Shown here piece after piece: positions 32,016 to 32,954 of a stretch of DNA of 32,954 nucleotides (the stretch's first letter is position 1; each line of letters starts with the position of its first letter). The DNA comes from Deltaproteobacteria bacterium (GTDB taxonomy: Bacteria; Myxococcota_A; Polyangia; GCA-2747355), in assembly GCA_019314525.1 (NCBI GenBank), contig JAFCZD010000018.1:1-32954 (forward strand), written 5' to 3'. The translations under genes and the position numbers were made by a program. The notes beneath the pieces were generated by a model. It did no database searches. It saw nothing but the letters and a program-made list of their open reading frames with translations, and was not told the DNA's origin.

Positions 32016-32936
32016 ATGCGTCGACTATGTTTGGCAAAGAGTCTCGTTCTCGTTTTGTGCAGCATTCTTGGCGCGGGCTGCCCCGCCCAAAAAGACAAGC
32101 CAACAGACAGCGTTTACTTCAGTGATCTGAGCCCGCCCCTCGGCGTGAAGGTCAACATCGTCTCGGATCTCAGCTTCAACCGTCCCATGGGAGGTGAAAG
32201 CACCGTGCGAGGTGTGGTAGCCCCTGATATCGACCGCGACGACTTGGACCGCCTGCTCAAGACCTTCTACCGGCTGGTATCACAGCGCAAGAGCTTCAAA
32301 GACGGCGCTGTGAGCAAAGTGGACATCCGCATTTATGTCGCAGCAGATCAGGCAAAAGCAGGGAGGGATAACTACCTTGGCGCGGTGCTTCGAGGCACCA
32401 AGACCGCCGAGCCTACCTTCGAAAACAAGCAGAAGCTTCCACTGGTGAAGTGGGCCAAAAAGGCGCTGGGGCGCATGCCGCAGTATGTGGGCAAGGTCAA
32501 ACCGCGCATCCTCGCCAACCCCGAGAGCCTCACCGTAGAGGTCACCCTGCCCTTCGTCAAAATGGATGGCAGCGGCGATTGGGCCGAAAAGGTCAGCTTC
32601 GCGCGCGCCATCACCGCCTTCGCGGGCACGACCCTCACGCTCTTTCGCAATATCGAGCAACTGAAGCAGATGACCTATGAGGGCACGCTCAACGACAAGC
32701 CACTGCTCAAGGTGACCCTTACCCGCGAGCAGGCCGCCAAGCTGGAGCTGCGCGCCGTCCAAGAAGGGCTTGGAAAATTCCAAGGCAACATGATGGAGAA
32801 GTTCATCTCCAAGGAAATCAACGAAAAGAAGATGCACAAGCTGCTCAGTAAAGAGCGCCGCAAGGTCTACAAGGAAGTCTTCAAGAAGATGCCCGAGGGG
32901 GCGCTCTTCATGGACAAGTCTCTCGCCAAGGATTAG
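32016..32936 (+). CDS. Lipoprotein of unknown function
   Basis: The 306-residue product starts with a basic N-terminus, a hydrophobic stretch (LVLVLCSILGAGC) and a Cys at about residue 22, a lipoprotein signal. AAGGAG lies upstream of the ATG at 32016. The mature part is alpha/beta: an early strand-rich section (VKVNIVSDLSFNRPMGGEST, KVDIRIYVAADQ), then a Lys-rich helical C-terminus (KEINEKKMHKLLSKERRKVY). Several Asp/Glu clusters are present but no known catalytic motif. A 518-base stretch upstream holds the ssb control region and the small charged gene. Function unknown. Confidence 0.8.
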   Translation: MRRLCLAKSLVLVLCSILGAGCPAQKDKPTDSVYFSDLSPPLGVKVNIVSDLSFNRPMGGESTVRGVVAPDIDRDDLDRLLKTFYRLVSQRKSFKDGAVSKVDIRIYVAADQAKAGRDNYLGAVLRGTKTAEPTFENKQKLPLVKWAKKALGRMPQYVGKVKPRILANPESLTVEVTLPFVKMDGSGDWAEKVSFARAITAFAGTTLTLFRNIEQLKQMTYEGTLNDKPLLKVTLTREQAAKLELRAVQEGLGKFQGNMMEKFISKEINEKKMHKLLSKERRKVYKEVFKKMPEGALFMDKSLAKD

Positions 32937-32954
32937 CGCGGGGCTCCTTTAGCT

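Overview
The window looks like a chromosomal segment from a member of the Myxococcota (former Deltaproteobacteria) or a close relative. It is GC-rich and has several secreted lipoproteins with long Asp/Ser/Thr/Pro-rich linkers. It also carries a Stig1-type cysteine-rich protein, HEAT and WGR/SWIM-domain proteins, and a myxobacterial-style retron. No tRNA, rRNA, CRISPR array, transposase or phage gene was seen. The species cannot be named from the sequence.

Left part (1-9110, plus strand): the 3' end of an unknown gene; a seven-bladed beta-propeller-like lipoprotein; an overlapping gene pair (HEAT-repeat protein and degenerate HD-GYP protein) that share a related N-terminal domain; a 1-kb zone of broken reading frames (5627-6600) that includes a perfect 19-bp tandem duplication; a Stig1-type cysteine-rich secreted protein whose signal peptide is in another frame; and a lipoprotein related to glycoside hydrolases. 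After a 304-base gap comes a minus-strand membrane GAF-GGDEF diguanylate cyclase (9415-10884).

Centre (10927-20539, minus strand) is the highlight: a complete retron with accessory genes in one co-directional array. In transcription order it contains a WGR plus ARM/HEAT-repeat protein, a winged-helix plus SWIM protein, an msr-msd non-coding RNA, a retron reverse transcriptase, a WGR plus beta-propeller protein, and a SWIM plus ATP-dependent DNA ligase (LigE-like) plus WGR fusion. The RNA is bounded by perfect 13-bp a1/a2 inverted repeats and has a stem of 8 + 12 bp with a single bulge. The RT carries NAxxH, QGAPTSP, YADD and VTG. The first three proteins plus the RNA match what I remember as a type XIII retron (ARM + WHSWIM + RT). 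The two downstream genes reuse the same WGR and SWIM domains and are tightly spaced, so they may be an undescribed extension that adds a ligase and a sensor propeller.

Right part: a minus-strand heavy-metal RND efflux set (small Cys/His-rich exported protein, His-rich lipoprotein adaptor, CzcA-type pump) without an outer-membrane channel gene; plus-strand hflK-hflC; a TerB-like plus PPP-family phosphatase; an outer-membrane barrel protein; a minus-strand SSB; a small charged protein; and a lipoprotein. A 24-26-bp imperfect palindrome recurs in three intergenic gaps (23805, 27944, 31059). Several plus-strand genes have a -10-like hexamer 6-7 bases before the ATG and no Shine-Dalgarno, which suggests leaderless transcripts.
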